This document shows positions 8,861 to 18,400 of a DNA stretch of 64,000 nt, in pieces (positions within the stretch are counted from its first letter, which is position 1; every line of letters starts with the position of its first letter). The translations under genes and the position numbers were made by a program. Under the pieces are notes generated by a model. The model did no database searches. It saw nothing but the letters and a program-made list of their open reading frames with translations, and had not been told where the DNA came from. Source of the DNA: Clostridium beijerinckii HUN142 (GTDB lineage Bacteria > Bacillota > Clostridia > Clostridiales > Clostridiaceae); contig NZ_KK211336.1 of the NCBI RefSeq assembly GCF_000621745.1, positions 332,876-396,875 of the forward strand, written 5' to 3'.

Positions 8861-11800
8861 ATGAATTTACAAATTAAAGAGTTATTAGAAAAAAGAATAT
8901 TAGTACTAGATGGGGCTATGGGGACTTGTATTCAAAATTATAAATTAGAGGAAAAAGATTATAGGGGCAATCTAAACATCTCTTGTAATCAAAAGGGAAA
9001 TAATGATATTTTAAATCTCACTAATCCTAATATAATAAGGGAAATTCATGAAGCCTATTTGGAGTCTGGTGCAGATATAATTGAAACTAACACATTTAAT
9101 AGTACGAGTATATCTCAAAAAGACTACGAAATGGAAGATAAAATATATGAACTTAATTTTGAAGGTGCAAAGCTTGCAAAAGAAGCTGCAGATAAATTTA
9201 CAGGAGAAAATCCAGATAAACCGCGTTTTGTAGCAGGATCACTTGGACCTACAAATAAAACTGCATCTTTATCACCTGATGTTGAAAATCCAGGTTATAG
9301 AAATATAAGCTTTGATGAATTAGTTGAAGCATATAAAGAACAAGTTTTAGGGCTTATAGATGGAGGAGTAGATTTAATTCTCATAGAAACAATTTTTGAT
9401 GCATTAAATGCAAGAGCTGCTCTTATGGGAGCAAAGCAAGGATTTCAAGAAAAAGGCAAGGACTTACCTGTAATAATATCTGGTACTATTGCTGATAAAA
9501 GTGGGAGAATTCTTTCGGGTCAGACTTTAGAAGCTTTTGCAAATACTATGGTGGATGAAAGTATAATTGCAATAGGACTTAATTGTTCTTTTGGAGCAAA
9601 AGATTTGATACCATTTGTAAAATATCTTTCAAGAACTCAAAATAGATACATAAGTGTTTACCCTAATGCAGGACTTCCAAATTCTTTTGGGGAATATGAT
9701 GAAAAGCCAGAAGAAACTGCAGCTTTAATAAAAAATTTAGCAGAGGACGGATGCCTTAATATTGTAGGCGGATGTTGTGGTACAACACCAGAGCATATAA
9801 AAGCAGTAAGTGAAGCTATAAAAGACATTTCACCTAGAAAGATACCAGACATTGAAACTGAAACTGTTTATTGTGGTTTAGAAGCTCTTAGAGCAAATAA
9901 GGAAAATAGCTTTATTAATATTGGTGAAAGAACAAACGTAGCAGGTTCAGCAAAATTTGCAAGATTAATTAGAGAAAAGAATTATGAAGAAGCTTTATCT
10001 ATAGCTAAAGATCAAGTTGAAAATGGGGCACAAATAGTTGATATTAACTTTGATGATGCTCTCTTAGATGCCAAAGAAGAGATGGATAAATTCTTAAAGC
10101 TTTTAGCAAGTGAACCTGAAATTTCAAAGGTTCCAGTAATGATAGATTCTTCTAAGTTTGAGGCTCTTGTAACTGGACTTAAGGCCATCCAAGGGAAACC
10201 AATAGTAAATTCCATAAGTCTTAAGGTAGGGGAAGAAGAATTTAAGAGACAGGCGTCCATTATAAAAGATTTTGGAGCAGCTGTTGTAGTTATGGCTTTT
10301 GATGAAAATGGTCAGGCAGATTCTTATGAGAAAAAAATTAGCATATGCAAAAGAGCTTATGACATTTTAGTAAATGAAGTTAATTTCCCTCCACAAAATA
10401 TAGTATTTGACCCTAATATTTTAACAATTGCTACAGGAATAGAAGAGCATAATAATTATGCAGTAGATTTTATTAATGCAACTAAATGGATAAAAGAGAA
10501 TTTACCTTATGCAAAAGTAAGCGGTGGTGTAAGTAATCTTTCATTTGCATTTAGAGGTAATAATGTAATAAGAGAAGCTATGCACTCAGTATTTTTATAT
10601 CATGCAATAAAAAATGGAATGGATATGGGGATCGTAAACCCTGGAATGATACAAATTTATGATGAAATTGATAAAGGCTTACTTGAAAAAGTAGAAGCGG
10701 TTATTTTTAATAAAAGCGAAAATGCAGCAGATGAGCTTTTAGAATTTGCAGCTAACTATAATAAAGTAGATAATAAAGCTGAAGAAAACAAGGAAGCCTG
10801 GAGAAATGAAAATGTCAAAGAGAGGTTAAAAACTGCTTTAGTAAAGGGTATAGATAAATATATTAAAGAAGATGTAGAAGAGGTAAGAGCAGAATATAGC
10901 AAGTCCTTAGAAGTAATAGAAGGACCTCTTATGGATGGAATGAATGAAGTAGGGAAACTTTTTGGGGATGGTAAGATGTTCTTACCTCAGGTTGTAAAAA
11001 GTGCTAGAGTTATGAAAAAGGCTGTAGAAGTTTTAAGACCATATTTAGAAGAAGAAAAAAGCAGCAGCGGAAGCATTAGCGCTGGAAAAGTAGTTTTTGC
11101 GACTGTAAAAGGTGATGTTCATGATATAGGTAAAAATATTGTGTCAGTAGTGCTTTCGTGTAATAACTTTGAAGTTATAGACCTTGGGGTAATGGTTCCT
11201 ACTGAAGTTATTTTAGAAACAGCTAAGAAAGAAAATGCAGATATTATTGCTTTAAGTGGTCTTATAACTCCATCTTTAGAGGAAATGGCAAACGTAGCAG
11301 AAGAGATGGAAAAGCAAGGATTTAAAATTCCTCTAATGGTAGGTGGAGCTACAACATCAAAGGCTCATACAGCAATTAAAATTGCACCTAAGTATTCTGG
11401 TGGAGTAATTCATACAACTGATGCGTCAAAAGCTGTTGAAGCTGCTAAACTTCTTTTAAATAAGGATAAAAAAGCTGAATATCTTAATAAAATAGAATCA
11501 GAATATGAAACTTTAAGAGAAACATTTAACAAAGTACCTAGAAAATTTGTCACTTTAGATTATGCAAGGGAAAATAATTTCAAGAAAGAATGGGATAAAG
11601 AGGAAATAGAGAAGCCTAAAATGTTAGGTATAAAGAAATTTCTTGATTTTCCTATAGGGAAATTAAGAAAATATATAGATTGGAGCTTTTTCTTCATTGC
11701 TTGGGATATGGGAATGACATATCCACAAATCCTTGAAGACGCAAAATACGGTGAAGAAGCTAAAAAATTATTAGCTGATGCTGAAAAAATGCTTGATAAA

Positions 11801-12502
11801 ATAGAGCGTGAAAATATTTTAAAAGCAAATGCAGCCTTTGGTCTCTTCGAAGCTAATTCTGTAGGCGATAATATTGAAGTCTATAATGATTCTGAAATGA
11901 TTAACTTTAATCTTTTAAGGCAGCAAGAAGTGAAAAAAGATAATACATATATGTGCTTATCTGATTTTATAGCTCCTAAAGATACTGGAATAAAGGATTA
12001 TATAGGTGCTTTCATAACAACAGGTGGAATAGGCGCAAAAGAATACGAAGATAAGCTTAAAGCCTCTGGTGATGATTATGGTGCAACAATGGTTATTTTA
12101 CTTGCAGATAGACTTGCAGAAGCTTTTGCAGAATATGTTCATGAAAAAGTGAGAAAAGAATACTGGGCATATTCGCCAGATGAGAATTTATCCATCGAAG
12201 AAATATTTAAAGGTAAGTATAGAGGAATAAGACCTGCAATTGGTTACCCTTCACTTAGAGATCACTCAGAAAAAGTTAAATTATTTAACTTGCTTGATAA
12301 AGAAGGAGAGCTTAATGTAAAACTTACTGAAAGCTATATGATGTCACCAACTGCAAGCACCTGTGGTCTTTACTTTGGAAATAAAGATGCCAAGTACTTT
12401 GACATTAATAAAATAGATCAGGATCAGTTTAACGATTATGCTCAAAGGAATGGCAGAGATAAAGGTGAGCTTAAAAAGCTTATGTATACAATTATAGATT
12501 GA
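8861..12502 (+). CDS. metH: Cobalamin-dependent methionine synthase
   Basis: A 1213-residue full-length MetH that transfers the methyl group of 5-methyltetrahydrofolate to homocysteine through cobalamin. Domains in order: homocysteine-binding barrel (1-320) with zinc cysteines in LNCSFG (about 241) and GGCCG (about 305); pterin-binding barrel (345-600) with FINIGERTNVAGS; B12 cap helices (650-740) and Rossmann domain with GDVHDIGKNIV (about 750, DXHXXG histidine for cobalt); reactivation domain (880-1200) with GYPSLRDHSEK and the SAM-binding RPAIGYP segment. ATG 8861 is used because GGGGAGG sits 7 bases upstream. No S-box or cobalamin riboswitch consensus is visible upstream. It stands alone, and its link to the island behind it (which needs SAM for methylation) is only positional. 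Confidence 0.97.
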   Translation: MNLQIKELLEKRILVLDGAMGTCIQNYKLEEKDYRGNLNISCNQKGNNDILNLTNPNIIREIHEAYLESGADIIETNTFNSTSISQKDYEMEDKIYELNFEGAKLAKEAADKFTGENPDKPRFVAGSLGPTNKTASLSPDVENPGYRNISFDELVEAYKEQVLGLIDGGVDLILIETIFDALNARAALMGAKQGFQEKGKDLPVIISGTIADKSGRILSGQTLEAFANTMVDESIIAIGLNCSFGAKDLIPFVKYLSRTQNRYISVYPNAGLPNSFGEYDEKPEETAALIKNLAEDGCLNIVGGCCGTTPEHIKAVSEAIKDISPRKIPDIETETVYCGLEALRANKENSFINIGERTNVAGSAKFARLIREKNYEEALSIAKDQVENGAQIVDINFDDALLDAKEEMDKFLKLLASEPEISKVPVMIDSSKFEALVTGLKAIQGKPIVNSISLKVGEEEFKRQASIIKDFGAAVVVMAFDENGQADSYEKKISICKRAYDILVNEVNFPPQNIVFDPNILTIATGIEEHNNYAVDFINATKWIKENLPYAKVSGGVSNLSFAFRGNNVIREAMHSVFLYHAIKNGMDMGIVNPGMIQIYDEIDKGLLEKVEAVIFNKSENAADELLEFAANYNKVDNKAEENKEAWRNENVKERLKTALVKGIDKYIKEDVEEVRAEYSKSLEVIEGPLMDGMNEVGKLFGDGKMFLPQVVKSARVMKKAVEVLRPYLEEEKSSSGSISAGKVVFATVKGDVHDIGKNIVSVVLSCNNFEVIDLGVMVPTEVILETAKKENADIIALSGLITPSLEEMANVAEEMEKQGFKIPLMVGGATTSKAHTAIKIAPKYSGGVIHTTDASKAVEAAKLLLNKDKKAEYLNKIESEYETLRETFNKVPRKFVTLDYARENNFKKEWDKEEIEKPKMLGIKKFLDFPIGKLRKYIDWSFFFIAWDMGMTYPQILEDAKYGEEAKKLLADAEKMLDKIERENILKANAAFGLFEANSVGDNIEVYNDSEMINFNLLRQQEVKKDNTYMCLSDFIAPKDTGIKDYIGAFITTGGIGAKEYEDKLKASGDDYGATMVILLADRLAEAFAEYVHEKVRKEYWAYSPDENLSIEEIFKGKYRGIRPAIGYPSLRDHSEKVKLFNLLDKEGELNVKLTESYMMSPTASTCGLYFGNKDAKYFDINKIDQDQFNDYAQRNGRDKGELKKLMYTIID

Positions 12503-12606
12503 TATATTAAAAATTATACTCATTTAAATCAATTGATTAATAGATGTAGGTAAGTAATGAGAAATCCTGCTAGCAGGTTTTGATATCTTTCTCTTACAAC
12601 AAAAAG

Positions 12607-12692
12607 ACCCACGAAAATCTGATTTGGAATGTACCTTGAATACTATTATTATAAAGGTATCATGTCAATTTTAGCTTTCGTGGGTTATTTTT
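12607..12692. terminator. Long bidirectional hairpin between metH and the AraC gene
   Basis: ACCCACGAAA (12607-12616) pairs with TTTCGTGGGT (12676-12685). Inside, TACCTT (12632-12637) pairs with AAGGTA (12654-12659), and the flanks are partly complementary. T-rich tracts follow on both strands (TATTTTTATT on plus, CTTTTTGTTG on minus), so it can end transcripts from both converging genes. It is much longer than a normal terminator. Confidence 0.65.
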
Positions 12693-12718
12693 ATTAGATT
12701 TAACTACAAGAATCATTT

Positions 12719-13720
12719 TTAAGAAGTTAAGAGAATATTTTTACGATATTCAGAAGGAGATTGCCCATAAATCTTTTTAAAGCTTATAGAAAACTTACTT
12801 GTGCTAGAATACCCTAAGCTAGCAGCAATTTTTTGAATAGATAGCTGATTGTTTGACATTAGTATTAATGAATGTTTCATTTTAACCTGACGAATATATC
12901 CCCCGATTGTTATATTAAAAAATAATTTAAATGATTCCCTTAACTTTGTTTTACCCATAGCAGCTATTTTACATAATTGATCAATTTCAGGAGGATTGGC
13001 TATATTTTGATCGAGTGCCAATTTTACTAGTTCCAATCTTTTTAATTCATTTAAAGGAAATTTACTGTGAATAGATTTTAATCGTTCTTCTTCTTTATTA
13101 AAGTTGCTTCTAATTATAGATAATAGCTCACCAATCTTACTCTCATAATATAAACGTGATTTTTCGCGGTATAATAGTTTCTGTTTTATTTGTAAAAAGA
13201 GCAGAGTTATTTCAGGAGTATTATAGTTAATAGATTTTGAACTAAAAGTTTTCTCAAAATTTATATAATTATCGATAAATTTATTCCCAATATTATTTCT
13301 TATGAAATCATCAAAAAGTAATATACATATGCATTTTATTGGGATATTAGGTTTGTAGCATATACGCCCTTGAGATATATTATTTATATAAACATTCACA
13401 CCAGATGGTATTGAATATGTTTTTTTACCGTTCATTACTAAAGAAATATTACCTGATTCTAGCAAATAGATTTCAGTGAATGTTTGATTTACTTGGTAAT
13501 GATACTCGATTTTTTTATATGCTACCCAATCACACATAGAAATAAAAACCCCAGGAGCAGGATTTATTTGATAAATATAACCTGTTCCATTTTTTATTGG
13601 TACTTCATAAATTTGTTCCTCATTTTGAGTAGTCTTTTTAAACGAAAGTTGTTCAGCTAAATTGCCATAACCTTTTCTATATATTGTGTCTATTTGGTTC
13701 TCGTTCTTCAAGTTAATCAC
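12719..13720 (-). CDS. AraC-family regulator at the left edge of the metallophore island
   Basis: A 333-residue protein. The C-terminal 100 residues form the AraC/XylS double helix-turn-helix (FKLFFNITIGGYIRQVKMKHSLIL ... SIQKIAASLGYSSTSKFSISFKKIYGQSPSEYRK). The N-terminal part resembles the sensor region of YbtA/PchR-type regulators, which respond to the siderophore itself. It is transcribed away from the phosphopantetheinyl transferase gene, sharing a 315-base intergenic region with a Fur-like box. The GTG at 13720 overlaps its own GGAG, so an alternative start is TTG at 13711, eight bases after GGAG. A second AraC protein of the same architecture flanks the other side of the island. Ferri-metallophore-dependent activation of the operon is inferred. 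Confidence 0.88.
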   Translation of the reverse strand: MINLKNENQIDTIYRKGYGNLAEQLSFKKTTQNEEQIYEVPIKNGTGYIYQINPAPGVFISMCDWVAYKKIEYHYQVNQTFTEIYLLESGNISLVMNGKKTYSIPSGVNVYINNISQGRICYKPNIPIKCICILLFDDFIRNNIGNKFIDNYINFEKTFSSKSINYNTPEITLLFLQIKQKLLYREKSRLYYESKIGELLSIIRSNFNKEEERLKSIHSKFPLNELKRLELVKLALDQNIANPPEIDQLCKIAAMGKTKLRESFKLFFNITIGGYIRQVKMKHSLILMSNNQLSIQKIAASLGYSSTSKFSISFKKIYGQSPSEYRKNILLTS

Positions 13721-13886
13721 TCCATTCTAAAAGTATATAAATATTACATTAAAGTCCCAATATATCTTTTTTTTATTTATAATTATCCCTCAATATCACG
13801 CTGGTGTATGTGGATAGTATTAGAAAAGCTTATTTTATAAGTGATTCATTTAAATGCCTTAAGAATATGACCTTTTGTAAGACATT

Positions 13887-13915
13887 TTGACAAAACAATT
13901 AATTATCATTATCAT
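13887..13915 (+). promoter_or_regulatory. Promoter of the biosynthetic operon overlapped by a Fur-box-like site
   Basis: TTGACA (13887-13892), a 17-base spacer and TATCAT (13910-13915) form a sigma-A promoter. The 19 bases at 13895-13913 match 14 of 19 positions of the classical Fur box GATAATGATTATCATTATC, with the run TTATCATTATC intact. Overlap with the -10 box suits iron-dependent repression of the whole operon. The leader to the first start codon is about 115 bases. Confidence 0.7.
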
Positions 13916-14035
13916 TTGAAATAAGAAATCAAATGAATCATTTGTATATTTTAACATTTATTTCATGTAAATTCAAACTTATAGAGAATTTAATACATAA
14001 TTATAAAAAGTAGTTGCAAGGAGTTTAATCTTTAT

Positions 14036-14746
14036 ATGAATCTAAAAAAAATTGTTATTAAAGATATTGAGCAGTTAGGATCAAATAGTTATTTAGACTT
14101 TGATAATGAAGAACTATATCTATATTTATCAAGTATAAAAAATATTTCAGAACCACAAAAATTATATAATTATCTTTCTATTAGTGAAATAGAAAAAGCA
14201 AATAATTTTAAGTTTGAAGAAGATACGTTTAGATTTATTTTAGGACATAGCTTAACAAGAAGCATTTTAGGAAAGTACTTGGGTATATTTCCATTTAAGC
14301 TGACTTTTAAGTATGGAGATTCTGGCAAGCCACAATTAGAGAATACTAAACAAAATATTTTTTTTAATATATCTCACTCTAATGAATTTGTAGCTATAAT
14401 TTTTTCCAAAATAAGATTGATTGGCGTAGATATTGAACATATTGATAAAAATAAAGAAAATGAAAAGATAGTTAGTAATTTTTTTAATAAGAATGAAATT
14501 GAAGAATACTTCAATTTAAAAGATAGCCAAAAAATTGAAGCTTTTTATCGTTATTGGACTTGCAAAGAAGCTTATGTAAAAGCTATAGGCAAAGGGTTAA
14601 ACTGTTCATTTAAATCTTTTAATGTATCCAATATTTATAGTAAGAGGATAACAATTAAAGGTAAAGGTATTGAAAATGAAAGATGGAATATTAAGGCGTT
14701 TAATCATGGGGAGAAATATGTTGGTGCAGTAGCATTTTATAAATAG
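14036..14746 (+). CDS. Sfp-type 4'-phosphopantetheinyl transferase
   Basis: A 236-residue Sfp/AcpT-superfamily enzyme that moves phosphopantetheine from coenzyme A to the conserved serine of carrier domains. The family motifs are visible: GKPQLEN...NIFFNISHSNEFVAI (P2 region), IGVDIEHID (magnesium-binding Asp-Glu) and FYRYWTCKEAYVKAIGKGL (P3, with the WxxKEAxxK core). It is the first gene of the island on the plus strand and presumably activates the five carrier domains encoded downstream. AAGGAG lies about 11 bases before the ATG. The length is typical. Confidence 0.95.
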   Translation: MNLKKIVIKDIEQLGSNSYLDFDNEELYLYLSSIKNISEPQKLYNYLSISEIEKANNFKFEEDTFRFILGHSLTRSILGKYLGIFPFKLTFKYGDSGKPQLENTKQNIFFNISHSNEFVAIIFSKIRLIGVDIEHIDKNKENEKIVSNFFNKNEIEEYFNLKDSQKIEAFYRYWTCKEAYVKAIGKGLNCSFKSFNVSNIYSKRITIKGKGIENERWNIKAFNHGEKYVGAVAFYK

Positions 14747-14872
14747 CTCTACAACAATGATATATTGATTTGAAAAGCAAATTATTGGAGATTTGTGATA
14801 GAAATATTTAAGTCTTTTTAAGAAGTAATAACATTAAAATTATATGTATTAATGCTGAAAGGAGCAGAATTA

Positions 14873-17800
14873 ATGAGAAAAGAAAAAATTAATGGAGATA
14901 ATCAATGTGCAGAAGAAAATGATAGCAGTTGTATAGTGACGGAATTCAAAATTGGCAAAAAAGAATGGGTTAAAATAAGACAAAATGCATATAAAAAAAA
15001 TAGTGAACCATTAGCTGTAATATTGACATCTATAGGAGAAGTTTTTGGCAGATGGGGTGACGGCACAAATTTAATGATTACACTTAATAGCAATCTATAT
15101 AAAGGATTTAGAGCAGATTTTAAATCAGGAAAAGAAATTTTCCTTAATTATAAGTGCAGTTTGGGAGAGAGCTTTAGCAATACCTGTATTAAGGTACAAG
15201 AAGAACTTGAAAATCTTATAAGAAAAGAACAAGATGCAGTGAATTTAAATTTAAATGAAACTGATGAAAATATGGATAACAAAAATCAAAAAATAAATAT
15301 TATTTCCTGCAATGATTATATGGAAGAGGAGTCTTTAAGGATAAAAGTGAATTTATGTGAAGAGTTTCATTTAGAAGGGGTGATAGATACAATAATTTCT
15401 GTTTATGAGTGCTTTGCAAATTGGATAGCTGAGACAAAATGGGACAGTGAAATTCCAGAATTAATGCCAGAGAGCCAAAGAAAGCTCCGTGATAGTGTAA
15501 ATAATACGGAAGTTTCAATTGAAAAAAAATTATTGCATGAAGATTTTTTTATTAATGCAAAAAAGTATCCTGAACGTCAGGCAGTGTTATGGACTGAAAA
15601 TGGAATAATAAAATCTATATCATATGGTGAACTTACAGATAAGTCCTTAAAATTAGCAAGGCTATTAATTAATAGAGGAATTAAAGAGGGGGATATTGTT
15701 TCTATAACTCAGTCTAGAGGAATAAGCCAAATTATTTCTATATTAGGTATTTTAGCTGTAGGAGCAGCCTATGTCCCTGTAGGAGTTAAACAGCCTAAAG
15801 AACGTAGAGATAAAATATATAAATCAGGTGGAATAAAATATGTAATAACAAATAAAAGAGATAAGGAAAGAGTTTTTTTCTCTGATGAGATTGAAACAAT
15901 TTTAATTGAAGACTCTAAAGACCTTAAACCTCTTGATGAATATATTTCTGTAAACACAAATTCTCTGGCATATATAATCTTTACTTCTGGTTCAACAGGA
16001 GCTCCAAAGGGCGTAGAAATCATGCATGAATCTGCATATAACACTATATTAGACATAAATAAAAGATTTTCAGTTACAGATAAGGATAGAATTCTTGCCG
16101 TTTCTGCATTAGATTTTGATTTATCTGTTTATGATATATTTGGCCTTCTTTCTGCTGGTGGAGGAATTGTATTATTAGATGAAAAAGAAGAACGGGAAGC
16201 CTTAATTTGGAATGAATTAATTTATAATCTTAATATAACAGTTTGGAATTCAGTGCCGGCTCTTTTAGATATGCTGTTAATGGCAAATCACAATAATAAG
16301 TTATTATCTTCATTACGTTTGGTATTGGTATCTGGAGATTGGATAGGACTTGATATTTATCCTAGATTGTTAGAAAAAGCAGGCAAGTGTAGATTTATTG
16401 CCCTTGGAGGTGCAACTGAAGCATCCATATGGTCAAATTATTATGAAGTTGATCATGTGGATAGTAACTGGACTTCCATTCCATACGGTAAACCATTAAG
16501 TAATCAAAGCTTTAGAGTTGTAGATAAATTAGGCAGAGATTGCTTAGATATGGTTTCAGGAGAATTATTAATTGGCGGAATGGGGGTTGCACGAGGATAT
16601 GTTGGTAATAAGGAGTTAACCTCTAAGAGTTTTATTGAAATAGAAAATAAACGTTGGTATCGTACTGGAGACTTTGGAAGATATAGATCTGATGGAATAA
16701 TTGAATTTATGGGAAGAGCTGATCAGCAAGTAAAGCTAAGAGGATTTCGTATTGAACTTGGAGAAATTGAGGAAGTATTAAAGAAATATAAGGGAGTAAA
16801 CAAAGCTGTTGCATTAATAGCATCTAATAGCGGATTAAAGCATTTAGCAGCAGCTATTGAACCAGAAGTTGTTTCTGGAGCTGAGTATAGTGACTTTAAA
16901 GCTAAAGATCAGAAAATAGAAGATTATAGAAAAGATAATGTTGAAATGCAATCTGAAATGGTAGAAGCATTACTTATAGAAATTCTTAATCTTAATAGTC
17001 TGCAAAACTCTTCAATGAATGAGGATAGAATTATAAGAGAATTAAGTATTGATAATGAGTTTCAATACTTGTTGAAAGTATGGTTATCATGGTTAGTGAA
17101 AAGAGAGGTTATAAAGTGCCATGATGGAAATATTGATGGTGGCTTAAAACTTTCAAAAGCACTTGCTTATTTGGAAAATATGAAGAAATCTACAATAAAT
17201 AATGAAGACTCGCTGATTATTGAAATTGGAAAGTACGTTTTAGAGAAAATAGATGATTATAGGAAGATATTAAAAGGGGAAAAGCCGGTAATATCTATTC
17301 TCGAAGACAATATAATTTCACCTGAAAATATATCAGCAAGAGATTTAGATAGGATTAATGGTATTCAAATTATTGCTGATAAAATTAAAAAAATATCTAG
17401 CGCGCTTAAAAAGCCGGTAGAGGTTGCTTTGCTTGGTGGAAGAAGTGGAGTATTAGGAAAAATGCTTTTAGATAAGCTTAAACCAGAAGATATAAAATTA
17501 ACTTATTTAGATTCAGCTTCTTCAATGATAAAAAGTGCAAAGAAAATAATGAATTCTAAAGAACATTTTATAGAATTTTGTTTGTTGAAAGAGGATCAAG
17601 TTCCTGATAAGCTTCGTTATTCATTTGATTTGGTTTTAGCCTTTAATTCTCTTCACCGTTATTATAATGCTTATCAAGGAATTTTAATTGGGGCTATGCT
17701 GCTTAAAAATGGTGGGAAAATATTTGCATTAGAAAACAGTGAGCTTACACCTATTGCTTTATTAACAGCATCAGTATTAGAAAAAGGTTTTAAAGATTTT

Positions 17801-18400
17801 GATGATGATAGAAAAGCATCTGATAATCCAATGCTTACAGCAGATAAATGGGGAAGTTTATTAGCAAAAGCAGGTTTTGAAAATATAAATTATGAGTCAA
17901 TAAAAGATTCCTTTACGGAATTCATAGAAGCAGATTTTCAAAATGATAGATTTATTTTAAAAGAAGAAAATTTGTTGAATTTTATGAAATCTAATTTACC
18001 AGAGTATATGATTCCAGAAAAAATAGATATATTACCTATTATCCCATTAACGTCTAATGGAAAAGTTGATAGAAAAGCTATTGAAAAAATTTTATTATCT
18101 TCATCAGAAAGAAATGATATTGATGAAGTTCATGATGGAACAGAAAAAGAAATTGAAGAAATGTGGAAGAGGATTATAGAAGTTGATTTCATAGGCCGTA
18201 ATCAAGGCTTTTTCGAAATTGGAGGAGACAGTCTTTTAGCAACACGTTTTATTTCAGAAGTTAAGGAGAGGTTTGGAATTAACTTATCATTAAGGGAAAT
18301 GTTTGAAAAGCCGCTGCTATATGAGATAGCAGAAAGAATTGAAGAAAACTTAGAAGAAGGCAATCAAGACGTGTGTTTAATGGAGGAAGGGGAAATATGA
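14873..18400 (+). CDS. NRPS: heterocyclization remnant - A(Cys) with embedded MT-like domain - PCP
   Basis: A 1175-residue NRPS. Residues 15-200 resemble only the C-terminal half of a heterocyclization (Cy) domain and lack the catalytic DxxxxDxxS motif. The A domain follows (about 215-640 plus 1040-1090): TSGSTGAPKG near 370, FDLSVYDIFG, RTGDFGRY near 596. By-eye specificity residues DLYNLSLIW indicate cysteine. Between cores A8 (RGFRIELGEIE) and A10 (SNGKVDRKA) sits an insert of about 390 residues with a methyltransferase-like fold whose SAM loop is degenerate (LLGGRSGVLG). This is the arrangement seen in PchE/HMWP2, where it acts as an epimerase. The PCP serine is in GGDSL near 1118. ATG 14873 is preferred over 14852 because AAAGGAG sits between them. 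The gene overlaps the next one by ATGA. Confidence 0.93.
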   Translation: MRKEKINGDNQCAEENDSSCIVTEFKIGKKEWVKIRQNAYKKNSEPLAVILTSIGEVFGRWGDGTNLMITLNSNLYKGFRADFKSGKEIFLNYKCSLGESFSNTCIKVQEELENLIRKEQDAVNLNLNETDENMDNKNQKINIISCNDYMEEESLRIKVNLCEEFHLEGVIDTIISVYECFANWIAETKWDSEIPELMPESQRKLRDSVNNTEVSIEKKLLHEDFFINAKKYPERQAVLWTENGIIKSISYGELTDKSLKLARLLINRGIKEGDIVSITQSRGISQIISILGILAVGAAYVPVGVKQPKERRDKIYKSGGIKYVITNKRDKERVFFSDEIETILIEDSKDLKPLDEYISVNTNSLAYIIFTSGSTGAPKGVEIMHESAYNTILDINKRFSVTDKDRILAVSALDFDLSVYDIFGLLSAGGGIVLLDEKEEREALIWNELIYNLNITVWNSVPALLDMLLMANHNNKLLSSLRLVLVSGDWIGLDIYPRLLEKAGKCRFIALGGATEASIWSNYYEVDHVDSNWTSIPYGKPLSNQSFRVVDKLGRDCLDMVSGELLIGGMGVARGYVGNKELTSKSFIEIENKRWYRTGDFGRYRSDGIIEFMGRADQQVKLRGFRIELGEIEEVLKKYKGVNKAVALIASNSGLKHLAAAIEPEVVSGAEYSDFKAKDQKIEDYRKDNVEMQSEMVEALLIEILNLNSLQNSSMNEDRIIRELSIDNEFQYLLKVWLSWLVKREVIKCHDGNIDGGLKLSKALAYLENMKKSTINNEDSLIIEIGKYVLEKIDDYRKILKGEKPVISILEDNIISPENISARDLDRINGIQIIADKIKKISSALKKPVEVALLGGRSGVLGKMLLDKLKPEDIKLTYLDSASSMIKSAKKIMNSKEHFIEFCLLKEDQVPDKLRYSFDLVLAFNSLHRYYNAYQGILIGAMLLKNGGKIFALENSELTPIALLTASVLEKGFKDFDDDRKASDNPMLTADKWGSLLAKAGFENINYESIKDSFTEFIEADFQNDRFILKEENLLNFMKSNLPEYMIPEKIDILPIIPLTSNGKVDRKAIEKILLSSSERNDIDEVHDGTEKEIEEMWKRIIEVDFIGRNQGFFEIGGDSLLATRFISEVKERFGINLSLREMFEKPLLYEIAERIEENLEEGNQDVCLMEEGEI

